Source: Riptortus pedestris (taxonomy: Eukaryota; Arthropoda; Insecta; Hemiptera; Alydidae). Taken from it: a stretch of 64,000 nt of DNA. This document shows, piece by piece, positions 1-12,440 of this stretch (position 1 is its first letter; every line of letters begins with the position of its first letter). The translations under genes were made by a program, and so were the position numbers. Where the stretch lies: NCBI GenBank assembly GCA_019009955.1, contig CM032232.1, positions 140,767,501-140,831,500 of the forward strand, in the 5' to 3' direction. The notes beneath the pieces are model-generated. The model was given only the letters and a program-made list of their open reading frames with translations, searched no databases and was not told the origin of the DNA.

Positions 1-606
1 AAGTCTGTCAAGCAGGGGCTACGTCAACTAAGCAGAGTTCCCACGTGAAGTTTAACAATAGAGAAATATGCCTAATAACAGTAGTAGTAATGAGTCTCTA
101 AACCAATTTCACGAAAGCCGACAGATAAGGAAACGGCCGAACTAGTGACTGGCGGAAAGAATAGAACCCCGAGGATCTCATCTCGTCTGTTATCACACTT
201 CATAAAAATGCAAATATCTCTGTTAATATGCATGATAGAGAATAAATGTATATAACAATATTTATAGTAAATTAAATTTGCAACAAGCTTAATTCTATAG
301 AAATTTTTTATCCGACGTATAGTAACGGAGATATTTCGAAAATCCCCCCTCTAAAGCCTCCCTTCCACCGGTCTGATTTCAGCCATTACCGAATTTGATC
401 TTTCTTTTTACATAAATCGATTAAAAATTAAGTTTGGTAACGATGAAACAAAAAATGCGACCGCTAGAGCGTTATCAGACAAATATATATAATTTTGAAC
501 GGACCTCATTTCCGTCATCTACTAGGTAGGATCGATGGACATGTGAAGACATTTTTCGCAAATCGCGTCAAGAGTACGACCTCAATAGCTGATTTCCCTT
601 AAGGCA
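1..606 (+). mobile_element. H1 element (Helentron-like, non-autonomous), nearly full
   Basis: Reads from AAGTCTGTCAAGCAGGGGCT through AGCAG-TTCCCACGTG to CTCAATAGCTGATTTCCCTTAAGG. The (TA)n core is short here. The 5' end coincides with base 1 and may be cut by the window. Confidence 0.75.
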
Positions 607-773
607 TGCATTCATATTAATCTAATTGTGTTATGCCTGTAATTCTGTGGCCAGAAAGAGCAAATGTATCGTAGTGTATGTGATAACAGGAGTGATAACA
701 GCTCATATATGCCTACTAATGTTGGAAACGATGAACTCCCAAGAACGGCCCTCGGCTGTCATCTATACTTCAA

Positions 774-832
774 TAAAAAGTCCGTCACGCAGGGGATGTG
801 TTATCTCAGCAGATTTCCCAAAGTCAAGTATT
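774..832 (+). mobile_element. H1 5'-terminal fragment
   Basis: GTCCGTCACGCAGGGGATG and AGCAGATTTCCC mark an isolated H1 5' end with no body. The rest of 607-970 has no gene I can support. Confidence 0.6.
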
Positions 833-972
833 TGCATTTATCCCAAAACTTAAGCGTTCAAGGAGAATAATATTTGATATTTAACTTTGGTGTGAAGTCG
901 TTCATGATATAACACCTTATTGATAATATGACACTGGTGGGAGTGGGGGTTTACTTAAGGGTGAAAACTAAA

Positions 973-1538
973 ACGTCCGTCACGCAGGGGCTGCGTAAAC
1001 TTAGCAGATTTCCCACGTGAAGTTTTACAATAGAGAAATCTGCCTAATAACAACTGTAGTAGTAAGAAACCTCTAAACCTAAAACATTATTTAGGGCGTA
1101 ATAACCCAGTAGTTTCTCGCCCCAAAAAACAGTTAACCTAACCTCTAAACCTATTCATAGTTGTGGAAACGGCCGCCAGAGCTCTCGGCGGAAAGTCCGA
1201 ACATAGCCACTCCTGGCGACCACACGTAGAATACAAATGCAAATATCTCAGTTAATATTCAAGATACAGAAATCCAAATATCTAGGCTAATATTCATAAT
1301 ACTGAAAATGCTTATAGAAAAACATTTATAGCACATTAAATTTGCAATAAGATTAGTAGTTATACATTTTTTGATCCATTTTACATAAAACGTTTAAAGG
1401 CCGAGTTTGCAATTTTGAACGGAAATCATTTTCGTCATCTATACTAGGTAAGGTCGATGAACATTTGAAGAAATGTTTCAAAAATCCCCTCATGAATACA
1501 ACCTCAATAGCTGATTTACCATAAGCGAAATCTGCTAA
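973..1538 (+). mobile_element. H1 element, full ends, no long (TA)n
   Basis: Begins GTCCGTCACGCAGGGGCTGC and ends CGAAATCTGCTAA. The internal part resembles other H1 copies but is diverged. Confidence 0.7.
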
Positions 1539-1692
1539 TATGCCAGATGATAATGCATTAGACGTCCCAGCCAGTGCTTCAGTCAGACTGTTAACTGTTT
1601 CAGACAACATTGAAGATCATGATAGTTAATGCCTGAAATCCAACTCAGGTAAAGAGAGGTGGGGTTAGAAAGTTCAAAATATCTCCGTTTTA

Positions 1693-1817
1693 TTAGCAGA
1701 TTTCCCTTAAGGGAAATCAGCTATTGAGATTGTACTCATGTCGGAATTTCCGAAATTTTGCTTCAAATGTCCATCGATCCTACCTAGTAGATGACGAAAA
1801 TGAGGTCCGTTCAAAAC

Positions 1818-1882
<65 letters not shown>

Positions 1883-2315
1883 CTGTTACCGCTCTAGAGG
1901 TCGCAATTTTTGTTTGATCGTTACCAAACTCGATATTTAGTCGTTTTATGTAAAAAGAAAGATCAAGTTCGTTAATGGCTGAAATCGGACCAGTGGGAGG
2001 GGGGGGGTTTAGAGGGGAGGATTTTCGAAAATTCGAAATATTTCCGTTACTATACGTCGGATCGAAAAATTGTATAGAATCAATCTTATTGCAAATTAAA
2101 TTTACTATAAATATTGTTATATACATTTATTCTCTATCTTGAATATTAACCGAGATATTTGCATTTTTATGAAATCAGGGCGGATAACGGATGAGAGTTT
2201 CCCGCCCAGAGCTAGGTCGGCCGTTTTCTTAACTCTTCGGCTCTCGTGAAATTTCTCTATTGTAAAACTTCACGTGGGAAATCTGCTTAGTTTACGCAGC
2301 CCCTGCGTGACGGTC
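1693..2315 (-). mobile_element. H1 element, full length with (TA)n core
   Basis: A well-preserved copy. On the plus strand it starts TTAGCAGATTTCCCTTAAGG and ends TTTACGCAGCCCCTGCGTGA. A (TA)n tract of about 58 bp lies at 1820-1877. It lies next to a second 5'-end fragment at 2335-2410. Confidence 0.8.
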
Positions 2316-2334
2316 TTTTATTACTTAGTAATGG

Positions 2335-2410
2335 GGAATATGTGGTGAGGTGAGATCACATGTGTCTACATCAGCACGTGGGAAATCTGCTTAGTTTACG
2401 CAGCCCCTGT
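2335..2410 (-). mobile_element. H1b 5' fragment (variant body)
   Basis: Contains CACGTGGGAAATCTGCTTAG and TTTACGCAGCCCCTG, but the adjoining sequence (GTGGTGAGGTGAGATCACA) differs from H1 and is shared with fragments at 23042-23140, 24230-24330, 36480-36592 and 52858-52975. Confidence 0.5.
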
Positions 2411-2585
2411 TATTTTATGCAGTTTCCTCATTGCACCCATAATTATAAGCCTCTTTTAAAGATCAGAGTTGTTAAATCTACATAACCAAATCCCTTACAA
2501 TAATTTAATATATATAATAACTTCATACACTCAAATAAATACATAAAATGTGCATATATTTACAATCTATTTACAATATACATAC

Positions 2586-2834
2586 CTATGCATATCCGAG
2601 GACCTTCGCCGAAGGGTAAGTACGCATAAGGATGCCTGGACTCTTTATTTTCTCTGGAAAAGTTCTCCGGGTTAAACTGCTCAGGATTTGGGAAGTATTT
2701 AGGATCATAATGCAGCGACCAGACTGGGATGAATACAAGCTGGCCTTTGTCAATGTTATGTCCGTTTGGTAAGGTCAATGGTGATGTGCATACCCGTTGC
2801 AACATATATAGAGTTGGGTACTTTCGCATAGTCT
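2586..2834 (-). CDS. CYP-A exon 8 (ExxR to heme-binding loop)
   Basis: 249 nt encode residues 376-458: ETMRKYPT (ExxR), FNPENFSREN (PERF-like) and the heme loop FGEGPRICIG with axial Cys457. Acceptor TTTACAG, donor ATAG|GTATGT. The coding sequence should continue with GA-ATG-AGA-like codons in exon 9 to the left, outside the window. Confidence 0.9.
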
Positions 2835-5800
2835 CTGTAAATCACATAGAAATGGAAATTTCAGTAAAACGCATAGAATTATAATATATCTACTACATTT
2901 AATCTATATCTACATCTATATAAAACTCTAAAGTTTATGTTATTTTCTATTTAAATTGGGCGAGGATTAGTTTTTTTATTTCATGTCTCAGACCATTCTA
3001 AGAACAATGGCATCAAAATTGAGTCTTGTCTGTCTGGCTAATTAACCAAATATTTGTAACTCAATATAGGACCCATGAAGGCCTGAATACTCAATTGAAG
3101 ACTCAATGAAGGACCCATGAAGGCCTGAATACTCAACTGAAGAACTCAATGACGGACCCATGAAGGCCTCAATACTCAATTGAAGAACTCAATGAAGGAC
3201 CCATGAAGGCCTCAATACTCAATTGAAGAACTCAATGAAGGGCCCATGAAGGCCTCAATACTCAATTGAAGAACTCAATGAAGGACCCCTGAAGGCCTGA
3301 ATACTCAATTGAAGAACTCAATGAAGGACCCACGAAGGCTCCAATACTCAATTGAAAAACTAAATGAAGGGCCCACGAAGGGGTCAATACTCAATTGAAG
3401 AACTCGATGAAGGGCCCACGAAGGGGTCAATACTCAATTGAAGAACTCAATGGCGGACCCACGAAGGCCTGAATACTCAACTAAAGAACTCAGTGAAGGA
3501 CCCGTGAAGGCTCCAATACTCAATTGAAAAACTCAATGAAGGACCCATGAAGGCCTGAATACTCAATTGAAGAACTCAATGAGGGGCCCATGAAGGACTC
3601 AATCCTCAATTGAAGAACTCAATGAAGGACCCATGAAGGCCTGATTACTAAATTGAAGAACTCAATGAAGGGCCCACGAAGGGGTCAATACTCAATTGAA
3701 GAACTCGATGAAGGGCCCACGAAGGGTCAATACTCAATTGAAGAACTCGATGAAGGGCCCACGAAGGGGTCAATACTCAATTGAAGAACTCAATGAAGGA
3801 CCCATGAAGGCCTCAATACTCAATTGAAGAACTCAATGAAGGACCCATGAAGGCCTCAATACTCAATTGAAGAACTCAATGAAGGACCCATGAAGGCCTC
3901 AATACTCAATTGAAGAACTCAATGAAGGGCCCATGAAGGCCTCAATACTCAATTGAAGAACTCAATGAAGGACCCGTGAAGGCCTGAATACTCAATTGAA
4001 GAACTCAATGGCGGACCCATAAAGGCCTGAAATACTCAACTGAAGAACTCAATGACGGACCCATGAAGGCCTCAATACTCAATTGAAGAACTGAAGAACT
4101 CAATGAAGGTCCCATGAAGGCCTCAATACTCAATTGAAGAACTCAATGAAGGGCCCATGAAGGCCTCAATATTCAACTGAAGAACTCAATGGAGGACCCC
4201 TGAAGGCCTGAATACTCAATTGAAGAACTTAATGAAGGACCCATGAAGGCCTGAATACTCAATTGAAGAACTTAATGAAGGACCCATGAAGGCCTCAATT
4301 CTTTATTGAAGGCTCAATGAAGGACCCACGAAGGCTTCAATTGTACATTGAAGAACCCAATGACGGACCCATGAAAGCGTCAATATTCACTTGAAGAAAT
4401 CAATGAAGGTCTAAATGTTCAATTGAAGAACTCAATGAAGGACCCGCGAAGGTCTCAATCGTGGAATGAGGAACTCAATAAAGGAGCCATGAAGACCTCA
4501 ATCCTCAATTGAAAAACTCAATCTGCTGTATTGTAGTTGGATTGCAGATCAACGATTGCTACTTCTTTATTCAAATTGCTTCTAAATTTTCTCAGGATCA
4601 GATAGACTTCCAACCTTGCATTCGGCTCCCACCCATCATCGTGAGGCAATGAAGTAGTTACATACTTTACTTTACGATCTTTGACAATAGTGGCACCACT
4701 ATATATCTGGGAATGAATTAATCTGATCACTTGACTTCTTAAAACTAACTAATCCCAGTGAATCGCTGGATACAATATCAGGTAAAAATAGAAAATGGGG
4801 CTTAAATAGGCTTTTATTCCATATATTGTCTCCTGATGATAATTTATACCTGGCAATTCTTTTAACAGTACGGGATAACACAATGGGTTGAATTAAGGTA
4901 AGTTGGTCAAATTAAGTAGGAACCATATTTGGTGGCTCAGGTCAGCCACGTGAGTTAAGGCATTGGTCTTAATCTGACTTGATAAACCTACAGTCGTGAG
5001 TTCGATTCTCACCTGGGAAATAAGAATTGGTTTAGTTAAGAACTCCTTGCACAAGAAGACCTCAAGGGCCGCAGTGCACTCCCTAACAGGCAGGGGGGAA
5101 AGCCACAAGGAATGTAATCTAATCTAGTGGCTATTAAATAAAATCATTAATCCCATCTTGGTGAAAAAAGGGTGGTAACCTATAGGTACCACGCCCCAAT
5201 TAGTCTTAGTAGTACAATGTGCACGTTAGTAAATAACATTTTTAAATACCACTAGTCAATTATGCTAACACTAGCGTCTTTGTCTAATTTTACCTGATAT
5301 GACCATATCTAAATATTCCATTTCGTGTACTGCTTGGTACGTGAGTCCACCATGTTTGGCAATGGTGCTGCTTATCTCGTCGTACAAACGGTCTTGGATA
5401 TCCTGGTGCCAAGCTAGTTCGTACAAACAGAACGATTTGACGGAGCTAGATGTCCCTTGGCCGGCTTCGAAGAAGACGAAGCACTGAGCCGCCATAACTT
5501 CTGGAGTCATTACTGAAAAATAGAAAGTTTGAAATCAATTATTTACTTTTATCAATTATAATGAACAAGTCAAATGGCTTCATCAAGTTTTAACTCGACA
5601 ACTTTATTGGAAGGTGTCAGGGGGTTAAAAATTCCAAATCGGAGTAACTGTTTTGTCTCCAGGCCACTTTCAGAGAAGTCCGTCACGAAGGAAATTCTGG
5701 ATAGGCACTATGTTGATTATTTTCCAAATGGTTTACCAAAAACCTCTATTTTAATTGATTATACAATTAAGTCAGGTAGTTTCTATTTCAATTAAATTAC

Positions 5801-7520
5801 ATAAAAAACACATAATAGTTAATTAATTTAAAAAAAAACAAATTACCAATTGGCTCTACGTTCTTCCCCTTAAATTCCTCTTCTTCTACTTCCTCATTGA
5901 GTGCTCCTTTTTCCTTCAACTGTATTAGAAGATCAATGAAGTCGTTTCTCTTTTGACCTGATCTCTGGCGGTGTTCTACTGTATCGTTGACTGTTTTCAT
6001 CATGAACTCCTCAACTTTTGGGCTGGTTATCCTGCGATAAATAAATAAAAAAGGGATTTAATTCGTATTTATCATACAGTAGGAAATAGAGTGTGTGGAA
6101 AGGGATTCACATTAAAGTAAGAGGTATGTCGTATTAAAATGATTTAAGTCTAGCGTTTATGAATAAATCAAATTTCTCCTTGATTAAAAATGGTCGGAGT
6201 TTGTTATGACCGTTTTTAGTTTTGAAACATTATTTTTTAGAAGCACTACTGACACACACAAGTTCACAAGGGCCCTCTTCCCTTGTTCATTTTTTATTTA
6301 TTATGAATTATTTAACTATAAGATAACTAATTATTCATTGATATATACTTGAGACAAGTAGTTGTAGACCAAAAGAGGAGGTAGCAGCTTCACTTCCCTT
6401 TGCCAGTTAATGTGCATTGTGCATTCTGATGCAGATATTTTTATTTTTATTGCTTTCGAAATTGCAGAAATTTATTTTCCCTTGCTCCATCGTTAATGAT
6501 ATATGGTTTTTGAGACTATTTTTCAAGAGTATCAGGAAAAAATGGTTATTATTATAGATAGATTAAATTTACATTCTGTAAACTATAAATGCTTATAACA
6601 AAATCTGTAAAAAAAAATAACGAGATAATTAAATACAAATATAATGCACAAAAATGTCTGTCACGTAGAGGTTGCGTACGTAAACTAAGGAGATTTTCCA
6701 GGTGAAGTTTTAAATCTGTATACTGCTAACACTTAACACCACCGTGAGTAAATACAATCGGTATGAGAAATCTTTCAGTTAATTTTAATTAACTCCCGAC
6801 GGAAACGGCTTCTGAATTACAAACAAACAGGTCTGCAAACCACTCAGAGCTTAATACAAATGTAAATATAATACGTTAATATTCAAGATATCGAATAAAT
6901 ATATATATAACAATAATTATAGTAAAAGTAGTTATAGTGTAATTTTAAATTTTTTAACGCACTAGCGGTCGCAATTTTTGTTTGATCATTACCCAGTTCA
7001 ATATTTAAACGTGTTACGTAAAAATGAAGATCAATTTCGTTAAGATCTATAATCGGACGAGTGGGAGAATTTATAAATTTTAAATATCTCCGTTGTTACG
7101 CGATGGATAGAAATATTGTATAGAAATAATCTTATTGCAAATATAATGTTCTATAAATGCTGTTATATACATGTTTTCTCTATATTGTATACATGTTTTC
7201 TCTATATTGAATATTAACCGAGATATTTACATAATTTAGTTTTCGGCCAGGAACAAGCCCCATTCCTCCTCATGCCATATTAACTATAAGCTGTTATATC
7301 ATGAGCCAAGTTTAAATATCAAATATTATTTTCATTGAACATCTACTTTAGGAGAAATATGCAAATACGCACTCTTGGTCCCCCTTTTAGCAGATTTCCC
7401 TTATGGGAAATCAGCTATTGAGGTCGTACTCATGACGCGATGCGATTTTCGAAAAATGTCTTCAAATGTCCATCGATCAACCTAAGAGATGATGAAAATA
7501 AGGTCCGTTCAAAAATATAT

Positions 7521-7580
<60 letters not shown>

Positions 7581-10545
7581 CTGTTAACACTCTAGCGGTC
7601 GCAATTTTTATTTAATCGTCACCAAACTCGGTATTTAATCGTTTTAGGTAAAAAGAAAGATCAAGTTCGTTAACGGCTGAAATCGGACCAGTGGGAGGGG
7701 GGGTTTAGAGGGGGGGATTTTCGAAAATTAGAAATATCTCCGTTACTATACGTCGGATCGAAACATTGTATAGAATCAATCTTATTGCAAATTAAATGTA
7801 CTATAAATATTGTTATAGACATGTATTCTCTATCTTGAATATTAACCGAGATATTTGAATTGTTCAGTTTTCAGCCATCAGCAAACCGCCACTTCTACTC
7901 ATGTTACATAAACAATACTCTGCTACATAATAAATCACATTATTCGAAGTTTAAATACCAAACATTGTATTCAAGAGACCTTTATTATACGAGATACATG
8001 CAAATATGTCCCGGTGACCCCCCCCCCCCGTCTTAAGGTTTTGGACTACTAAAATTTGATTGAATGAGATAACAATTATTCTGACTCATTATTAATTACA
8101 GTACTAGATATAGTAAATAGTTCTCAATAAAATTAATATGTTATATTCTGATATATTTCAGTATTGTTTTTCTTTCCGGTGTGAGGCGGGCAGATCCGCT
8201 TGTTTACATTTTTAACCTAACGCTTCCTGTCGGCAGGTTATTAAAATTGGATGAATTATTTTTGATTTCCGTTTGTATTTATTCACGGTGTTGTTGTGTT
8301 ACCAGTACATAGATTTATCTATTAGTAAACAACACGAGGGAAATCTGCTTAGTTTACGCAGCCCCTGCGTGACGGACTTTTTTGTTCATGGACTACTAAT
8401 ACTTAAATGATTGGGGAAAAAAATTGTTCTAATTCATTATAAATTACAGGACTAGAAATAGTAAATAGTTTTCAATAAAAGTAATATGTTATATTCGGAT
8501 TTTCTTTCCGGTGAACTATCTGTTAACCTCTGAGCGGTTGGCAGACCTGTTCGTTTACAATTCAGGGGCTTTCCGTTGGGAGGTTATTAAAATTGACTGG
8601 ACGATTTCTCATTACCGTTTATATTTATTCACTGAAAATTCACGGTGGTGTTAAGTGTTACCAATATGTAGATTCATCTATTGTAATACTTCACGAGGGA
8701 AATCTGCTTAGTTTAGGGAGCCCCTGCGTGACGGACTTTTGTATTGTTCACCCATTCTCAAATCTGTCGCATAAATAAAATCTCTTGCAGTTTAATTGGG
8801 CTTTAATAATAACTGATTTCTATTAGGAAAACTAGGTTCAGGTTGACCGTGCGAGTTAGGGCGTTGGTCTTAATCTCGCGTGGTAGACCTAGAGCGGCGG
8901 GTTCGATTCCCGCCCTGGGCAGTAGACATTTATTTAGTGACGGACTCATTAAATAAACTCCTTAGGCCCACCCTGGCTAGAAAAGAGTGGTAACCTGTAG
9001 ATAACCAGTCCCGATTAGCCATAGTAGTTTAAAGTGGACGTAAATAATAATAAACAATATTAAGAAAACTGTCAAAGACACCGTACCTTACTGGAGGGAC
9101 GACGTTAAGAAATGGGAAGAAAACCTTGAGTTTCAAAAGGAGCTTGTTGATCAAACCACCAGCCACTTGTGGATTCATCTTGGCCAGATTGCCGAACGGG
9201 CTGTTGGGGTCCTTTATGGAACCTCCTTCCAATCCGAAGGCACAGCAGCAGATAACCTCGACCGTAAACCTTTTTGTGATCTCTTTCACGTTCATGTCGG
9301 TTCCTACCTGCGTCTCGAGCAGTTCTTCAAAAGCCTGAAACCCAAAATGGGAATGTTTAAATGTTCACATAGGGCTCTGAAATCCAAAATGTACTTCCGA
9401 GATCGAAAGGCAAAATAAAACAGACAAATGACAGTTTAGTTTAGTTCTCAGCAAAGTGATCAACTTTGTCTTCAGCGCAGCTATAGTGAACAGTGCGTTT
9501 TAGTTCCAGTGTTTTATGTGAAGAGCAGTGTTGTACGGTGTTTAACTAAAGGAAAGTGCAATGCCGTTATCTTTGTGAAGATCAGTGCAGTGCCATGTTT
9601 TAGTGAACTTCAGTAATCGTGAGTGAGTTATTGGACTGTGTAATAAGAAGAACAGTGAAGCTATCAGTGCATACTGTGAGTAGTAGTTAAGAATAATTAA
9701 CTAAGACTGTAGTGCATTGTTAAATAAATTGTGCAGTGATAAAAAATCTGAAGCTTGTGTGTGTGTTTAATTTTGCAATTCAAAAGATCTCTAATTAAAC
9801 GAGATACATGCAAATATGTCCTGGTGACACCCCCCCCCCCCCGTCTTAAGGTTAAGGACTACAAAAATTTGATTGATTGAGTTAAGAATTATTATGACTA
9901 ATTACAAATTACAGTACTAGATATAGTGAATAGTTCTCAATAAAATTAATATGTTTATATTCTAAAATATTTAAGTAAATTGTTTTTCTTTCAGGTGTGA
10001 GGCGGGCAGAACCGTTTGTTTACATTTCTAAACCTAACGCTTCCTGTCGGCAGGTTATTGAAATTGGATGAAACATTTCTTATTTCCGTTAGTATTTATT
10101 CTCGGTGTTGTTGTGTTACCAGTATGTATATTTATCTATTACTAAACTTCACGAAGGAAATCTGCTTAGTTTACGTAGCTCCTGCGTGACGGACTTTTAA
10201 ATAATGTGATAAATTTAATGGATAGTAAAGGAAAATGTTTCACTGATAACGACTCATTATCTTGTCGTTTTATGAAATGAACATAGAAAGCAGACTTGTT
10301 TCTGATCAGTCTGAAGACAAGATATTTGGCCCACATTCATTCAGGAATGCTACTGGAACCAAGCATTCCCTGTGACTCTAAATATAATCATCTTTTTAGA
10401 ACAAGAAGGACTTCATGCCCACGACATGTAAAAAGATTGTACCTGAATGGGCTAGTTGATGTTTAATATAATTTACTAACTTACATTCAAGTAACTGGAT
10501 ATCTTTATTGCTTGATTAGTTTCAATGATGGATATATACTGGTTA

Positions 10546-10587
<42 letters not shown>

Positions 10588-12392
10588 TATGTGTGTGTGT
10601 GTGTTTGCCTGGTAACGCTCTTGTGTCGCAATTTTTGTTTAATCGTTAGCCAACTCGATATTTAAACGTAAAAACAAAGTTTAAGTTCGTTAAATCGGAT
10701 CGGGTGTCATTTTGTAGATTAGTGAAAAATATATAAAGGAAATATGTGAAAAGTCTCACCTCAGCGCACTTCTGGAAAAGCGGGAACATTCCTTTGAGTT
10801 TTCCGCTCGTGAAAACAGGGCTCATCCTAACTCTCAAAGCCCGCCACTTGTCACCGTTCAACATGAACAGATGTTTTGCGAGGTGGTCATCGTCCTTTCT
10901 GAAATAAATTCAAGTTATAAAGTTTTAGCCACACAATTCAGATAGTAACATATATTTTAAGAAATGTGAAATCCTGGATGTACACAGTAGCCCTGTGCTT
11001 CCTTAGAAGAAAGGCGAAAACGTTTGGTGTGTTAAAACTAGATCTTCGATTCAGTATCTGAAAGTAGTTTTGAAATCTTCCTACCAAAGACTATGGTAGA
11101 AGGAAAAAATGAAGTCCGTTCCTACGTATAGTATTGCGAAAACTACCAACATGAAAAATTAATCAGGGTTAATCACATATTCAAAAAGTACGAGCCCGAA
11201 GGTAAGACTTTTGGCGCCAACGAATGTTCTCGGGATCTAGACGTGTCTAGAGAGTTTCCTTTGATGCCGCCGTTCGTCTATAAAAGCGGACCAGCTCGCT
11301 CGAGAGTTTAGTTTGTTCTCAGTTCTCTTGAAGTGAATAACAGTGCGTTCAGTGCATCTTTAGTGAACAGTGCGTAATCACTGTAAGAATAATTAACCAA
11401 GTGTGTAGTGCATTGCTAAATAAATTGTCCAGTGTTAAAACTCTAAAGCTTGCGTGTTTAATTTTTCAATCCAAAAGAACTATAATAAACAACGTTTATT
11501 ATTCTTGTATATATTTTTGATATGTAACAAAAAAAATAAACGTTGCTTATTTGAGTTAAATTGGATTGCAAGTCGCAATTTATTTTGCGACGCACTTAAC
11601 ACTTTCAAGCACTTAAATAAAATGGAAAAAGGAGCACGGAAGGGATTCTGACAGCTGTCTGAATTCGAAATATAGAAAAACCTTCTCAGAGAAACGGATA
11701 AAATCAGGCACAAGTGGGCGCAGTGTCCTATGTTTGCTTTGAAAAGGGTTGTAAACCATGAGGAATGAAAACATTTTAAACCAGGGATGCCGTGATTACT
11801 TTAACTTTAAGAACTTGGAATGAAGACGGAATTCGTTACTTAAGTTATTCAAACATTGCTCAATGTATGTGAAATACTTACACTTTGATTGACATTCTGT
11901 CTCTGAAGTGTGAGAACTCCTTGGCAAGAACCAGTTTGACCATTTCGGGATCACGAACTATGAGAGCAGTTCTGAAATCACGGTAAACTCCGAAGTATGG
12001 TTCATCAGGAAACTGTTTGTAATACTGTTTAACAAAAAAAAAAGAAAAATGAATACAAAAGAAATATTTTGGAGTCCATATTTCATAGTAATAGACTTCC
12101 GTTGACAGACCTGTTTGTTTACATTTCAGATGCTTCCCGTCGGTAGGGGAAAGATTTCATATTACCGCTTATAATTATTCATTTAATATTCATGGATGTG
12201 TTGTGATACCAGTATTTAGATTTATATATTGTTAAACATCACGAGGGAAATCTGCTTAGTTTACGCAGCCCCTGCGTGACGGTATTTTATTCGTATTCGA
12301 CTGTTGAGGTGGATTTCGGAAACATTTTATATTTTAATCTAGCATAATAGTTGGCCAAAATTAGGTCTGTTCAAATTTACCTCCCCCTCGCC

Positions 12393-12440
<48 letters not shown>

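Noticed and set aside
1707..2126. 139-codon ORF with an Ile-Tyr run, and similar ORFs at 16,633, 24,689, 47,975 and 55,329
   Set aside because: All are H1 element sequence read through the (TA)n tract.
1..2585. CYP-A exon 9
   Set aside because: No sequence resembling the MRFGLLQVKMG segment was found on the minus strand here; the area is H1 copies. It is presumed to lie outside the window.
3062..4518. CRISPR-like regular repeat array
   Set aside because: Units are contiguous with no unique spacers and the genome is eukaryotic, so it is a minisatellite.
8828..8925. Functional tRNA genes
   Set aside because: The B-box-bearing heads do not fold into a sound cloverleaf and are followed by the same unrelated body in many copies, so they are SINE heads.
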